Part shown: positions 45,043 through 56,300 of the stretch, piece by piece | Layout: every line of letters begins with the position of its first letter | Numbering within the stretch: position 1 is the stretch's first letter | NCBI RefSeq assembly: GCF_000420485.1 | Contig: NZ_ATVA01000015.1 | Coordinates: forward strand, 186,001 to 250,000 | Length of the DNA: 64,000 nucleotides | Source: Paucidesulfovibrio longus DSM 6739 | GTDB taxonomy: Bacteria; Desulfobacterota; Desulfovibrionia; Desulfovibrionales; Desulfovibrionaceae | Direction: 5' to 3' | Translations under genes and position numbers: made by a program | Notes under the pieces: generated by a model | Database searches by the model: none | What the model was told of the DNA's origin: nothing | What the model saw: the letters and a program-made list of their open reading frames with translations, nothing else

Positions 45043-46122
45043 TCAGTATTTTACCTTGTCCGTACGGCCGAGCGTGCCCTTGCCGCCGAACAGCGCATCC
45101 AGAAAAAGGTTGTCGCCGGGGGTGGTGAAGTAGCCCATCTCCACCTTCACGGGCTTGCCCATCCGCAGCAGCTCGCTGACCGTCACGAAGCGGTAGCCCC
45201 GGGCCTGGAGAAGCGGCACCAGTTCCCGGACCACGGTCTGCGTGGTCTTGGGCACGGCATTGGCGTGCATCAGGTAGATGACCCCAGGCCGCGCCTGTCG
45301 CAAATCGTAGCGGACAATGGCCTCCGGACCGCTGCCGCCGTGGGGACCGCTCGATTCCCCCTCCACGCTCCAGCCGATCACGGGCAGGCCCAGGGAGGCG
45401 ATCACCGGCAGGGTCCGGGCTTCGTTGCGCCCGTAGGGCAGGCGCATCAGCCGCAGGGATTCGGGCACGAGGCGCATCTCGCCGGAAACGCCGCGCAGCT
45501 TGGCCCGCTCCGCCAGCCGCTCGCGCAGAATCTCGTATTCCGCCTGCGTCCAGAGCAGTTGTTCCCGAATCTCTTCCTCGTTCATCAGCGCGAGGTTCCC
45601 GTGGGTCCAGGCATGGTTCCCCAGCTCGAACAACGGATCGGCCATGAGCTGCATGGTCTTGTCCGGGTGGGACCGCATCCATTTGCCGCCCGCGAAGAAC
45701 GTGGCGGAAATGTTGTTCTCCCGCAGGAAGTTCACGAGGTCGAAGCGATACCCCGCCAAATGGGGCGCTCGCTCGCAAAGGTCGAAGGTCAGGGCGGCGA
45801 CCTTTTCCCCGCCTTCGGGCTCCACGGCCACGATGACCTTCTGCAATGCTTCCGGCACGGGCGGCAGCTCGTGCAGCGGCTCGGTCCGCTCCGGCGGTCG
45901 GAGGTCCGGCGCGTCCAGGGTCATGCGGGCGATGTCGTGATCGCCGCCCCGGAGCTGATCCGGCGTCCAGAGCGTTTCCAGAATTTTACGAGAGCCGAAG
46001 GATTCGGCCCCGCCATGATTCTCCGCAAGCCCGACGCGACCGGCGCACCCGACCAAAATCACGCAAAAAACAGCTGCAACCAGTCGAAACGACTTGCTGC
46101 GATTCCGATGGATGGTCAGCAT
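45043..46122 (-). CDS. NodB-domain polysaccharide deacetylase lipoprotein
   Basis: 359 residues with a lipoprotein signal (hydrophobic stretch then LVGC). The NodB fold shows TFDLCERAPHL, where the catalytic or metal Asp is kept but the second Asp of the usual TFDDG is Leu. It also has the metal-binding pair in GNHAWTHGN and an RLPYGRNE segment (the usual RxPYG motif). HANAVPKTT supplies the late His motif. It probably removes acetyl groups from peptidoglycan or another glycan in the envelope. Downstream of proA (25 bases) on the same strand. Confidence 0.88.
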   Translation of the reverse strand: MLTIHRNRSKSFRLVAAVFCVILVGCAGRVGLAENHGGAESFGSRKILETLWTPDQLRGGDHDIARMTLDAPDLRPPERTEPLHELPPVPEALQKVIVAVEPEGGEKVAALTFDLCERAPHLAGYRFDLVNFLRENNISATFFAGGKWMRSHPDKTMQLMADPLFELGNHAWTHGNLALMNEEEIREQLLWTQAEYEILRERLAERAKLRGVSGEMRLVPESLRLMRLPYGRNEARTLPVIASLGLPVIGWSVEGESSGPHGGSGPEAIVRYDLRQARPGVIYLMHANAVPKTTQTVVRELVPLLQARGYRFVTVSELLRMGKPVKVEMGYFTTPGDNLFLDALFGGKGTLGRTDKVKY

Positions 46123-46147
46123 GAATCTCCCGGCAACGCCCCGCAGG

Positions 46148-47410
46148 CTACTGCCTGATCTGGCCTTCGCCCAGCAACACGAACTTGGTCGAGGTCAGCT
46201 CCTTAACTCCCATGGGCCCGTAGGCGTGCAGCTTGGAAGTGGAGATGCCGATCTCCGCGCCCAGACCGAGCTGCGCCCCGTCGTTGAAACGGGTCGTGGC
46301 GTTGACCACCACCAGGGAGGCGTCCGCCTCGCGCAGGAAGCGCATGGACCGGGCATGGTCATTGGTCAGGATGGCCTCGGTGTGGTTGGATCCATAGCGG
46401 GCGATGTGTTCCAGCGCCTCGTCCATGTCGGCCACGACCTTCACGGCCAGGGCCAGATCCAGATACTCCTTGCCCCAATCCTCGTCCGTGGCGGGTTCGG
46501 CGTACTTGTCGCCCAGGAGCGGCAGCGAACGTTCGCACGCGCGGAAGACCACGCGGTCGCGGCCAAGGCGCTCGGCCACGCGGGGCAGGAGCCCCGGAGC
46601 CACGCGCTCGTGTACGAGGAGACATTCCAAGGCGTTGCAGCCGCTGGGATATTGCGTCTTGGCGTTGTGGATGATCTCCACGGCGCGGTCCAGGTCGCAG
46701 CTGTCGTCCGCGAAGATATGGCACACGCCCTTGAAATGCTTGAGCACGGGCATGGTCGCCTGTTCGGTCACGGCGCGAATGAGCCCTTCGCCGCCGCGCG
46801 GGATGACCACGTCTATATATTCGGAAAGCTTGAGCATCTCCTTGACGGCCTCGCGGTCCGTCGTCGGCAGCACCTGCACGGCGTCGCGCGGCAGCCCGGC
46901 CTTTTCCAGAGCCAGGTGCATCAGCGACGCCAGGGCCTGGTTGGAATGGAAGGCTTCGGACCCACCGCGCAGGATCGTGGCGTTGCCAGCCTTCAGGCAG
47001 AGAATGCCCGCGTCCACGGTGGCGTTGGGCCGCGACTCGTAGATCATGGCCACCACGCCGAGAGGAACGCGCATCTTGCCCACGAGCATTCCGTTGGGCC
47101 GTTTGCCCAGGGATTCGATCTCTCCCAGGGGATCGGGCATGGCCGCGACCTCTCGGCAGCCCTGGATCATCGCGCCGAGCACCTTCTCGGAGATGGTCAG
47201 GCGCTGGATCCGTGCGCGGTCGAGTCCGTTCTTTTCGGCTGCCGCAAGATCGCGAGCATTCTCCCGGAGCACGAACTCGCGCTCGGACTCCAGCAAATCT
47301 GCAAGGGCGCTCAGCGCCCCGGTTCGGGCGCTGCCCTCTGCCGAAGCGAGCTTGCGTGCGGCCTCTTTGGCCTTGCGCCCGATCTCGCGGACCTCATGCT
47401 TGATGCTCAT
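46148..47410 (-). CDS. proA: Gamma-glutamyl phosphate reductase
   Basis: Reduces glutamate-5-phosphate to the semialdehyde in proline synthesis (cytoplasm, NADPH). The aldehyde dehydrogenase-like fold has the catalytic Cys in AKTQYPSGCNALECLL and VPLGVVAMIYESRPN in the N-terminal domain. 420 residues, normal. Start ATG 47410 has GGAGG 4 bases upstream; an in-frame start 24 bases earlier lacks support. No proB is adjacent. Confidence 0.96.
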   Translation of the reverse strand: MSIKHEVREIGRKAKEAARKLASAEGSARTGALSALADLLESEREFVLRENARDLAAAEKNGLDRARIQRLTISEKVLGAMIQGCREVAAMPDPLGEIESLGKRPNGMLVGKMRVPLGVVAMIYESRPNATVDAGILCLKAGNATILRGGSEAFHSNQALASLMHLALEKAGLPRDAVQVLPTTDREAVKEMLKLSEYIDVVIPRGGEGLIRAVTEQATMPVLKHFKGVCHIFADDSCDLDRAVEIIHNAKTQYPSGCNALECLLVHERVAPGLLPRVAERLGRDRVVFRACERSLPLLGDKYAEPATDEDWGKEYLDLALAVKVVADMDEALEHIARYGSNHTEAILTNDHARSMRFLREADASLVVVNATTRFNDGAQLGLGAEIGISTSKLHAYGPMGVKELTSTKFVLLGEGQIRQ

Positions 47411-47470
47411 GCAACCTCCAAGGAAATCTTGCAATGTTCTGCGGGAACGGATCGCCGCCCCCCGTGCACA

Positions 47471-47499
47471 TCGCTACCGCCCGAAGCCGCTGCTGTCAA
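47471..47499 (-). promoter_or_regulatory. Possible promoter for proA
   Basis: Minus strand TTGACA (47499-47494), 17 bases, TAGCGA (47476-47471). Consensus -35, poor -10. The start would be near 47464, about 55 bases upstream of the proA ATG. Confidence 0.35.
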
Positions 47500-47562
47500 C
47501 GCGGGCCGAATATTTCACGCTTTTCGTGGACATGCGATTTCCTTTTTTGTAAATTGCATCTC

Positions 47563-47600
47563 GCTCTCGGAGGGCTTCGCCGTTCTTCCGAGCTTTTTTT
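47563..47600 (+). terminator. Terminator-like hairpin in the proA/TPR gap
   Basis: A 6-bp stem (CTCGGA 47566-47571 with TCCGAG 47587-47592) is followed by C and seven T (47594-47600) on the plus strand. No plus-strand gene is known to end here, so it may stop stray transcription or be an accident of the AT-rich spacer (47411-47700), in which no further gene is visible. Confidence 0.3.
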
Positions 47601-47621
47601 GCTCCTCACGCATGTTCTGCT

Positions 47622-47650
47622 TTGACCTTTTTTACAATTTTGCTTACTAA
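47622..47650 (+). promoter_or_regulatory. Predicted promoter for the TPR-ior operon
   Basis: TTGACC at 47622-47627, a 17-base T-rich spacer and TACTAA at 47645-47650. Transcription would begin near 47657, about 45 bases before the ATG at 47701. Confidence 0.45.
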
Positions 47651-47700
47651 CTGCTTCCGCGACTTCCAACTACACGCAATACCGGAGGCTGAAGGGACGC

Positions 47701-48363
47701 ATGTCTGACAACATCACGCAAAAGCCGATCGAGCCGCACGAGCTGGCCGACGAAGTCACCAAGGAAGCCACGCCCATCTTCGACGCCCTGATGCGCTACA
47801 AGCACGTCATCGCCGGAGTCGCGGGAGTGGTGATCGCCGTCGCCGCCATCTACACAGGCGTGACGCTCTGGAACTCCTACACGCATTCCTCCGCCAAGGA
47901 GAAGCTGGGCAACATCCTGCTGACCACCAGCGCGCAGGAGCGCATCGACGCGCTGAAGGACTTTGTCGCGGACGCCCCCGAAGGCGTGCGCAACGGAGCC
48001 ACCTTCGAGCTGGTGGGGGCGCAGATGCAGATGGGCCAGCTCGACGACGCGGTCCAGACCTGGGACCAGCTCATCGCGCGTCTCGAAAACCCTGAACTGC
48101 TGGCCCTGGCCAAGCTCGGCAAGGCCCGGACCCTGCTGCTCGCGGGCAAGGCCGAGGAAGCCCTGGCCATGGCCCAGGGGCTGCGCGCCGACACGCCGGA
48201 ATCCTTTGCCGCCCCGGTGAACCGCATCGTGGCCGCGGCCGCGGAGCAGGCCGGGAACACCCAGGCCGCCCTGGAAGCCTATCAGGCGCTGCTCTCCGGC
48301 GGACAGACCGCGGACGCGGAATACCTCAAATACAAGATCAGTCGCCTTCAGGCCGCTCAATAG
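47701..48363 (+). CDS. YfgM-like membrane-anchored TPR protein
   Basis: 220 residues: about 30 cytoplasmic residues, one membrane helix (about 35-55, HVIAGVAGVVIAVAAIYTGV), then a periplasmic tetratricopeptide domain. The layout matches YfgM/TPR_21 proteins, envelope chaperones linked to the Sec translocon. The start has GAAGGGA upstream. It lies 25 bases before iorA and is probably co-transcribed; a functional link to IorAB is not evident. Confidence 0.8.
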   Translation: MSDNITQKPIEPHELADEVTKEATPIFDALMRYKHVIAGVAGVVIAVAAIYTGVTLWNSYTHSSAKEKLGNILLTTSAQERIDALKDFVADAPEGVRNGATFELVGAQMQMGQLDDAVQTWDQLIARLENPELLALAKLGKARTLLLAGKAEEALAMAQGLRADTPESFAAPVNRIVAAAAEQAGNTQAALEAYQALLSGGQTADAEYLKYKISRLQAAQ

Positions 48364-48388
48364 GCGAACTCCAACCCTGGGAGGGAAT

Positions 48389-50227
48389 ATGCCTCATCCA
48401 CTCCTGGCCGCAGGGCCGGGCGAGACGCTCCTTCTTCTCGGCAACGAAGCCATCGTGCGCGGTGCCGTGGAAGCGGGCGTGAATTTCGTCAGTTGCTATC
48501 CCGGCACTCCGTCCTCGGAAGTGCCGGACACCTTTTTCCGCCTTTCCCCGGACGGCGCCTATACCTTCGAATATTCCGTCAACGAGAAGGTCGCCCTGGA
48601 AGTTGCGGGCGGCGCCACCCTCGGCGGGGCCATGACCCTGTGCACCATGAAGCACGTGGGCGTGAACGTCGCCGCCGACCCCCTGATGACCCTTGCCTAC
48701 ACGGGCACGCCCGGCGGGCTCGTGCTCCTTTCCGCGGATGATCCCGGCTGCCATTCCAGCCAGAACGAGCAGGACAACCGCTACTACGCCCGCCTCGCGG
48801 GCATGCCGGTTTTCGAGCCGTCCACGGCCCAGGAATGCAAGGACATGACCCGCGACGCGCTGCTGCTCTCCCGCAAGACCGGCTCGCCCGTGCTCCTGCG
48901 CACCACCACCCGCGTGAACCACCTGCGCGGCCCCGTGGTCTGCGGCCCTGTGAGCGCTCCGGCCAAGCCCGCAGGCTTCGCCAAGAACCCGTCGCTCTTC
49001 GTGCCCATTCCGGCCTTTGCCCGGCCCATGCACACCCGCCTCCTGGAGCGCATCGAAACCCTGCGGGCCGAGGCGGAAACCTCCGCCTACAATATGGTTT
49101 CCGGCCAGGGCAGCCTGGGCGTCATCGCCACGGGCATCAGCCGGGCCTACCTCCACGACGCCCTGCTGGACAGCGGTCTCACGGGCAAGGTCAAGGTGCT
49201 GGAGCTGGGCCAGAGCGCGCCCCTGCCGGAAAAGCTGGTGCTCGATTTCCTCTCCGGCCTGGACGCGGTCCTGGTGGCCGAGGAGCTGGAGCCCATCCTT
49301 GAAAACGAAGTGCGCGTCCTGGCGCAGAAGAACAAGCTCTCCCTGGCCGTCCACGGCAAGGAGATGCTGCCCCGCTTCGGCGAATTCAACACCGGGGTGC
49401 TGGCCGAGGCCGTCAAATCCCTCGCGGGCGAGGGCGAATTCGTCTGCGCCTCCTGCGAGCCCGCCGAGGGCCTGCCCATGCGCCCGCCGAACCTCTGCGC
49501 GGGCTGCCCGCACCGCGCCGCGTACTACGCGGTGCGCCAGGTCTTCGGCAACGACGCGGTCTATTCCTCGGACATCGGCTGCTACACCCTGGGAATCCTG
49601 CCGCCCCTGTCCTGCGCGGACTTCCTGCTCTGCATGGGCTCCAGCGTCAGCGCGGGTTCGGGCCTGTCCAAGGCCACGGGCCAGACCGTGGTGGCCTTCA
49701 TCGGCGACTCCACCTTCTTCCATTCCGGCGTCACCGGCCTGATCAACGCCGTCTACAACGAGCACGACCTGCTCCTGGTGATCCTGGACAACCGCACCAC
49801 GGCCATGACCGGACACCAGCCCAACCCCGGCGTGGACGCCACCAACCTGGGCGAAAATCCGTCCAAGGTGGACATCGAGGCGGTCTGCCGCGGCTGCGGC
49901 GTGACCAACCTCCTCAAGGTCAACCCGCTGAACGTGGAAAAGACCAAGGCCGCGCTCGAAGAGCTTCGCCGGGCCAAGGGCGTTCGCGTGCTGCTCACCG
50001 AGGAGCCCTGCCCGCTCTTCGCCCGCCGCGTCTACCGCAAGAAGCCCAAGATGGCGGCCTATGTGGATGCGGGCTACGACGCCTCCGAAGGCGTGCTGGA
50101 AAAGCTGGCCTGTCCCGCTTTCCGCCTCTGCGACGGCAAGATGTCCATCGACGAACTGATGTGCAACGGTTGCATGGTCTGCGTGCAGCTCTCCGAGAAT
50201 ATCAAGGCGCGCAAGAGGGGTGCATAG
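48389..50227 (+). CDS. iorA: Indolepyruvate ferredoxin oxidoreductase, alpha subunit
   Basis: TPP-dependent subunit (612 residues) that oxidises aryl pyruvates to aryl-acetyl-CoA with ferredoxin. The N-terminal pyrimidine-binding domain includes SCYPGTPSSEVPDTF, and the TPP/Mg-binding domain includes FIGDSTFFHSGVTGLINAVY with NRTTAMTGHQPNPG. The C-terminus should be a two-cluster ferredoxin domain, but only CNGCMVC plus isolated Cys remain; the first CxxCxxC is replaced by YDASEGVLEKLAC and the last Cys of the second by Ser. ATG after GGGAGGG. iorB abuts. Confidence 0.93.
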   Translation: MPHPLLAAGPGETLLLLGNEAIVRGAVEAGVNFVSCYPGTPSSEVPDTFFRLSPDGAYTFEYSVNEKVALEVAGGATLGGAMTLCTMKHVGVNVAADPLMTLAYTGTPGGLVLLSADDPGCHSSQNEQDNRYYARLAGMPVFEPSTAQECKDMTRDALLLSRKTGSPVLLRTTTRVNHLRGPVVCGPVSAPAKPAGFAKNPSLFVPIPAFARPMHTRLLERIETLRAEAETSAYNMVSGQGSLGVIATGISRAYLHDALLDSGLTGKVKVLELGQSAPLPEKLVLDFLSGLDAVLVAEELEPILENEVRVLAQKNKLSLAVHGKEMLPRFGEFNTGVLAEAVKSLAGEGEFVCASCEPAEGLPMRPPNLCAGCPHRAAYYAVRQVFGNDAVYSSDIGCYTLGILPPLSCADFLLCMGSSVSAGSGLSKATGQTVVAFIGDSTFFHSGVTGLINAVYNEHDLLLVILDNRTTAMTGHQPNPGVDATNLGENPSKVDIEAVCRGCGVTNLLKVNPLNVEKTKAALEELRRAKGVRVLLTEEPCPLFARRVYRKKPKMAAYVDAGYDASEGVLEKLACPAFRLCDGKMSIDELMCNGCMVCVQLSENIKARKRGA

Positions 50228-50821
50228 ATGAGCAACGTCAAGCCGCTTCGCATCTTCATGACCGGCGTGGGCGGACAGGGAACCCTGACCGCCACCACCC
50301 TCCTGGCCAAGGCCGCGCTGCTGCGCGGTCTGCCCGTCACTTCCGGCGAAATCCACGGCATGGCCCAGCGCGGCGGCGTGGTGGAATCCACGCTGCTCAT
50401 CGGGCTGAAAAGCCCCAAGATCGGGCCGGGCGAGGCCGACATCCTGCTCGGCTTCGAACCGCTGGAAAGCCTGCGCGCCCTGACCTATCTGCGGCGCGAC
50501 GGGCTGGTCTTCTCCAGCTCCGAGGCCATTCCGCCCCTCTCCGTGGCCACGGGACAGCACGCCTGCCCCGATCTGGACGCCGTGCGCGCCCGCATCGCCG
50601 AATGGACCGGGAAAGCCTGGTACATTCCCTGCCAGACCATCGGCATCCAGGCCGGAGCCGCCCAGAGCGGCAACATCGCCCTGCTGGGCGCGGCCGCCGA
50701 AGGCGGCGCGTTTCCCTTCGGGCCGGACGCCCTGGAAGAAGCCATCAAGGCCGACATGAAGCCGAAGATCGCCGAAATCAACCTCAAGGCCCTGGAACTG
50801 GGCCGCAAAGCCGTGGCCTAA
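50228..50821 (+). CDS. iorB: Indolepyruvate ferredoxin oxidoreductase, beta subunit
   Basis: Gamma-type subunit of the 2-oxoacid oxidoreductase family, 197 residues, starting with RIFMTGVGGQGTLTATTLLA, a nucleotide-binding-like glycine pattern typical of IorB. It also has SGEIHGMAQRGGVVES. The ATG follows the iorA stop directly. With IorA it forms the enzyme for aromatic amino acid-derived 2-oxoacids. Confidence 0.94.
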   Translation: MSNVKPLRIFMTGVGGQGTLTATTLLAKAALLRGLPVTSGEIHGMAQRGGVVESTLLIGLKSPKIGPGEADILLGFEPLESLRALTYLRRDGLVFSSSEAIPPLSVATGQHACPDLDAVRARIAEWTGKAWYIPCQTIGIQAGAAQSGNIALLGAAAEGGAFPFGPDALEEAIKADMKPKIAEINLKALELGRKAVA

Positions 50822-50830
50822 GGAGCGCAT

Positions 50831-52378
<1,548 letters not shown>

Positions 52379-52379
52379 C

Positions 52380-53282
52380 GTGAATACGTCAAGCTCCGGC
52401 TCGTCGCCCGCACTTCGCGGCGCTCTCGCGGCGTTGGCCGCCACCGTGATCTGGTCCGGGAACTTCATCGTGGCGAGGGGCGTGGCCGACGCCGTGCCCC
52501 CGGCCACGCTGGCGTTCTGCCGCTGGAGCGTGGCCTTTCTGGCCCTGCTGCCCTTTGCCGCCCGCTCGCTGCGCCGGGAAATGCCGACGCTGCTGGCCCA
52601 CAAGGGCTACGTCGCGGCCACGGCCCTGCTCGGGGTCACGGTCTTCAATACCTTGATCTACGTGGCCGGGCATACCACCGAGGCGCTGAACCTCTCGCTG
52701 ATTTCCACCTTCATTCCGGCGTTCATCCTGGTTCTCGCGCGCGTCTTTCTGGGCGAGGCGCTGACCCCGGCCCGTCTCGGCGGCCTGCTTGCGGCGGTCT
52801 GCGGAGTGGTGCTGTTGATCACGCGCGGCCAACCGACCCTGCTGCTCTCCATCCGCCCCAATCCCGGCGACCTCTGGATGCTGCTGGCAGCGCTTCTCTT
52901 CGCAGGCTATTCCATTCTGGTGCGCCGCAAGCCCCGCGACATCGGCCCCACGGCGCTGCTGGGGGCCAGCTTCGGCCTGGGGCTGGCCCTGCTCGCCCCC
53001 TGGACCGCCCTGGAACTGGCGCTCGGCGCGACCGCGCACTTCGACCTCAGGATCGTAAGCGCCATCCTCTACATCGGCCTGGGCGCGTCTCTCGCGGCCT
53101 ACTGGCTCTGGTCCTACGCTCTGGGCAGCATCGGCCCGTCCAAGGCAGGCATCATCTACTACTCGTTGCCGCTTTTCTGCGGAATCGAGGCCTCCCTGCT
53201 GCTCGGCGAACCCGTGACCTGGGTGCATTTCGCCTCCGGCGGCCTGATCATCGGCGGCATCTGGACGGCGACCCGGCACTGA
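52380..53282 (+). CDS. EamA-family (DMT) transporter
   Basis: 300 residues with ten hydrophobic helices in two EamA repeats; the first includes ATVIWSGNFIVARGVAD and ends near ITRGQPTLL. DMT-superfamily permeases export or exchange metabolites such as amino acids. I start at GTG 52380, just past the activator stop; it has only a weak ribosome site, so translation may be coupled. The substrate is unknown. Confidence 0.88.
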   Translation: MNTSSSGSSPALRGALAALAATVIWSGNFIVARGVADAVPPATLAFCRWSVAFLALLPFAARSLRREMPTLLAHKGYVAATALLGVTVFNTLIYVAGHTTEALNLSLISTFIPAFILVLARVFLGEALTPARLGGLLAAVCGVVLLITRGQPTLLLSIRPNPGDLWMLLAALLFAGYSILVRRKPRDIGPTALLGASFGLGLALLAPWTALELALGATAHFDLRIVSAILYIGLGASLAAYWLWSYALGSIGPSKAGIIYYSLPLFCGIEASLLLGEPVTWVHFASGGLIIGGIWTATRH

Positions 53283-53307
53283 GCCACGGACGTGGAAACC
53301 GGACGCG

Positions 53308-53339
53308 GAAGCCGGACCCCGCAAGCGCGATCCGGCTTC
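53308..53339. terminator. Inverted repeat between convergent genes
   Basis: A 9-bp stem GAAGCCGGA/TCCGGCTTC (53308-53316 with 53331-53339) with a 14-base loop lies between the EamA gene and the AsmA-like gene. No T-tract follows on either strand, so terminator function is only possible. Confidence 0.35.
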
Positions 53340-53391
53340 AAGACGCGCGAAAACCGCGCACGTATTCGCTTCCCGGCGCGATTTCCCCGCT

Positions 53392-56300
53392 CTAGAAGGC
53401 GTCCTTGAGGGTGTCGATAAAGTCCTCGACAGCTTTGACGCCGCCCTTTGCCGAATCTTCCACCGCGCCGCCCACGGCATCGGATCCGCTTTGAATGGCA
53501 TCCTGTCCGCCTTCGACAACGCCCTTGGCCGCGCTTCGGGCAACATCGGCCCCTGTTCCCAACACCGTGCCCACGGCCTCTGCGCCGCCCTTGACCACGC
53601 CGCCCAGCAGCCCCACGGCCCCGCGCGCCACGCTGGCCGCGTATTCCTCGGCGCTGACGCGGTAGCGCGGTTCGTCGAGCGTGCCCGTGATGCGCACAGG
53701 CACGGGAATGCCGTAATATTCGTCGCAGGGCGCGCCGCCCTGGCCGCTTGCGTCGGGCACGGCCATGGCCCGCACGAGATAATCGATGCCGCCGTCAGGG
53801 AGATTGACGAATCCGGCTCCTCCGGCGCGCAGTCCCGGAGCCTTGACGCAGAGATCGTCGCAATTCACCCGGCCCTTGCGGGCTACCACCGTGCCCGTGA
53901 CCTCGCCGAACCTGGTGCTGTCGTCCCGGCCCCCCTCCAGCACCGCCGTGGTCAGCTTGTCCACCACGGTGAGCATCTCGAAGAGGTCCAGACCGGGATA
54001 CTCGCCATCGCGCACCGCGAAGCCCGCCGAGCCGCTGAAGCTGCGCTTGAAACGCTCCGCATCCAGACCTGTCCAGGTCAGAGGTTCGATGGTCCGCATG
54101 GTCAAGGTGCCCCGCGCATCTTCGATTCCGGCAAAACGCTGGAGCAGCGGCCCCAGGGCGAGCGCGCGCACCGTGGCGGTCAGGCTGTTGGCTCCCTCCC
54201 CTTGCGCGTCCAGCTTCCAGGCCAATTCCAGGTGGCCCTTGTCCAGGGAGACGCGGCAGGGGTCCAATTCCGCCACGCCGTCCCTCGCGTGCAGGACGCC
54301 CTTGATGTCGGCGAAGGACAAGCCCTGCCAGGTCAGCACGCCCACCTCGACATCCATGTCCGCACGCATGGTGCGGAATTGGGTCAGGAAATCGGATTGT
54401 CCGGATTCCTCATTCCCGTCCTGTGCCGTCGCGTTGGCCTCGCCGCCCCCGGCAGAGCCGTGAGTCTGCGCGCTTGCAGCCGCTTCCGCGTCCTTTGCCG
54501 CCTCTGCTTTCGGCGGCAGATAGCGGTCAATATCCAGCCGGTCCGCCTTCAGAACGACGTCATACACCGCGGGGTCGGTCCGCATGCGCAGCCGCCCCTT
54601 CAGGGAACTGCCGTCGAGCAGCAGCTCGAAATCCGGCACGTCCACGTTGCCCGGCGCGTAGCTGAATTCCACGGTTCCGTGCAAATCCGTCAGGGCCTTG
54701 GGGTCTGTGGTTTCCGGCAGTTTCAGGGGAACAAGATCCCCCAGGGCCTGGGAGAGCCTGCGCAGGTCCAGATGCTCCAAAGCCAGCTTGCCGGATGCTT
54801 CCGGAGCCTCCCGCAGATTCGCAGCGGACAGGGAGCCGGACACGCCGCCGCCGGGCGCGGCAAGCCCGAACGAATCCGCACGCACGCCGAACGTGTGCAG
54901 GTCGCCGAAGACCTTGCCCGTGACCAGACGATATTCGTCTTCGCCCCGCGTCAGGCGAACGTCCAGCGGCTCCACGGCCACGACTCCGCGCTTGGCGTGC
55001 AGGGCCAGCCGCAGGCCCGCAATATCCATCTTGCCGACGTGCAGCCTATTGATTCCCAACGTGGTCCGCAGTTCCATCTTCCTTACGCTGGTCAGCCACT
55101 GCGGCTCGGAAGCGGTGCTGGTGGCGTTGCCGCCCGCTTCCGCCACGGGCCGGCCCGCATCCGCGTCGATGGGAGTCCAGCTCTGCCCTGCGTCCGCAGC
55201 GTCCGTCGCGTTCGGTTCCGGAGAAGACGGAGGCAGGTAGCGATCCAGGTCGAAATGCTCGCCATCCAGGACCAGCAGATAGTCGGGCTGATCCAGACGG
55301 GCCGATGCGCTTCCTTCCAGATGTTGCCCGTCCAGGTCCAGGGCGAGAAACGGCAGGTTCAGACGGTCCGGGAGCATGTCGAAACGGAGCGTCGCCCCCA
55401 GAGCGCTCAGGGCGGCGGGGTCCGCGGTTTCCGGCGGCTGCGCGCCCAGCGCCGCGAGCACGTAACGGGGATTGCAGTTCTTGAGCTCCAGCACGCCGCT
55501 GACCGCCGGAGCCGTTTGCAGGTCGCGCACGGAAAAGGAACCGCTGACCTGGGCCTCGTAGCCGAGGACGGTGAAGGCGGATGCGCTGGCCGTGCCCTTG
55601 TCCAGGTCGGCCCGCAGCTGATCCACGGCAAGGCTGATTTCCGCAGCGCCTCCGGGCAGGTCCGCGCCCTCGGCGCGAAGCGCCAAGGTCAGGCGCGGCA
55701 CCGCGAACTGGCTGCGGTCCAGGTCGAAGGCAAGATTTCCGGCGAGCTTGAAACGCCCGGCCAGTTTCGGATCGTCGAGTCCGAAACCGAATTCGGCCTC
55801 CACATCCAGGGGAGCCCCGTAGCGCACCTCGCCCACATGCAGGCTGCCGCCGGAAAGCTCATAGCGGACGGCAGCGGATTGATCATCCCAGACAAGGCGG
55901 ACATTCTCCGCGCTCAGGCCGTCCAGGCTGGCGTCGGTCAGGCGAAAGGAACCGGACGGAACCTCGTCCGAGGGCGCGTCGGCAGCGCTTTCCTGGGCGA
56001 CCACGCCGCCCTTCACGGAATCCCCAGCAGTTCCGGACTGGGCTGGGGCCTCGCTTCGGCGCTCCGCAAGCTCCAAGAGGTCGTCCCAGTTGGTCCGGCC
56101 CTCTGCGTTGCGGGCCAGCAGCAATTCCAGCCCGTCCACCTCCACGCCCCCGACGCGCAGCTCGCCGGACAACAGCGGCAACAGCTGAAGCCCCACGGAT
56201 ACGCGGCCCACCCGCAGCATGGGCTCCTCGCCGAACCCCTGCGCGTTGCCGAGGGTCACGTTTTCGGCCTCCACGGCCAGCCAGGGAAAGATCGAAAGCT

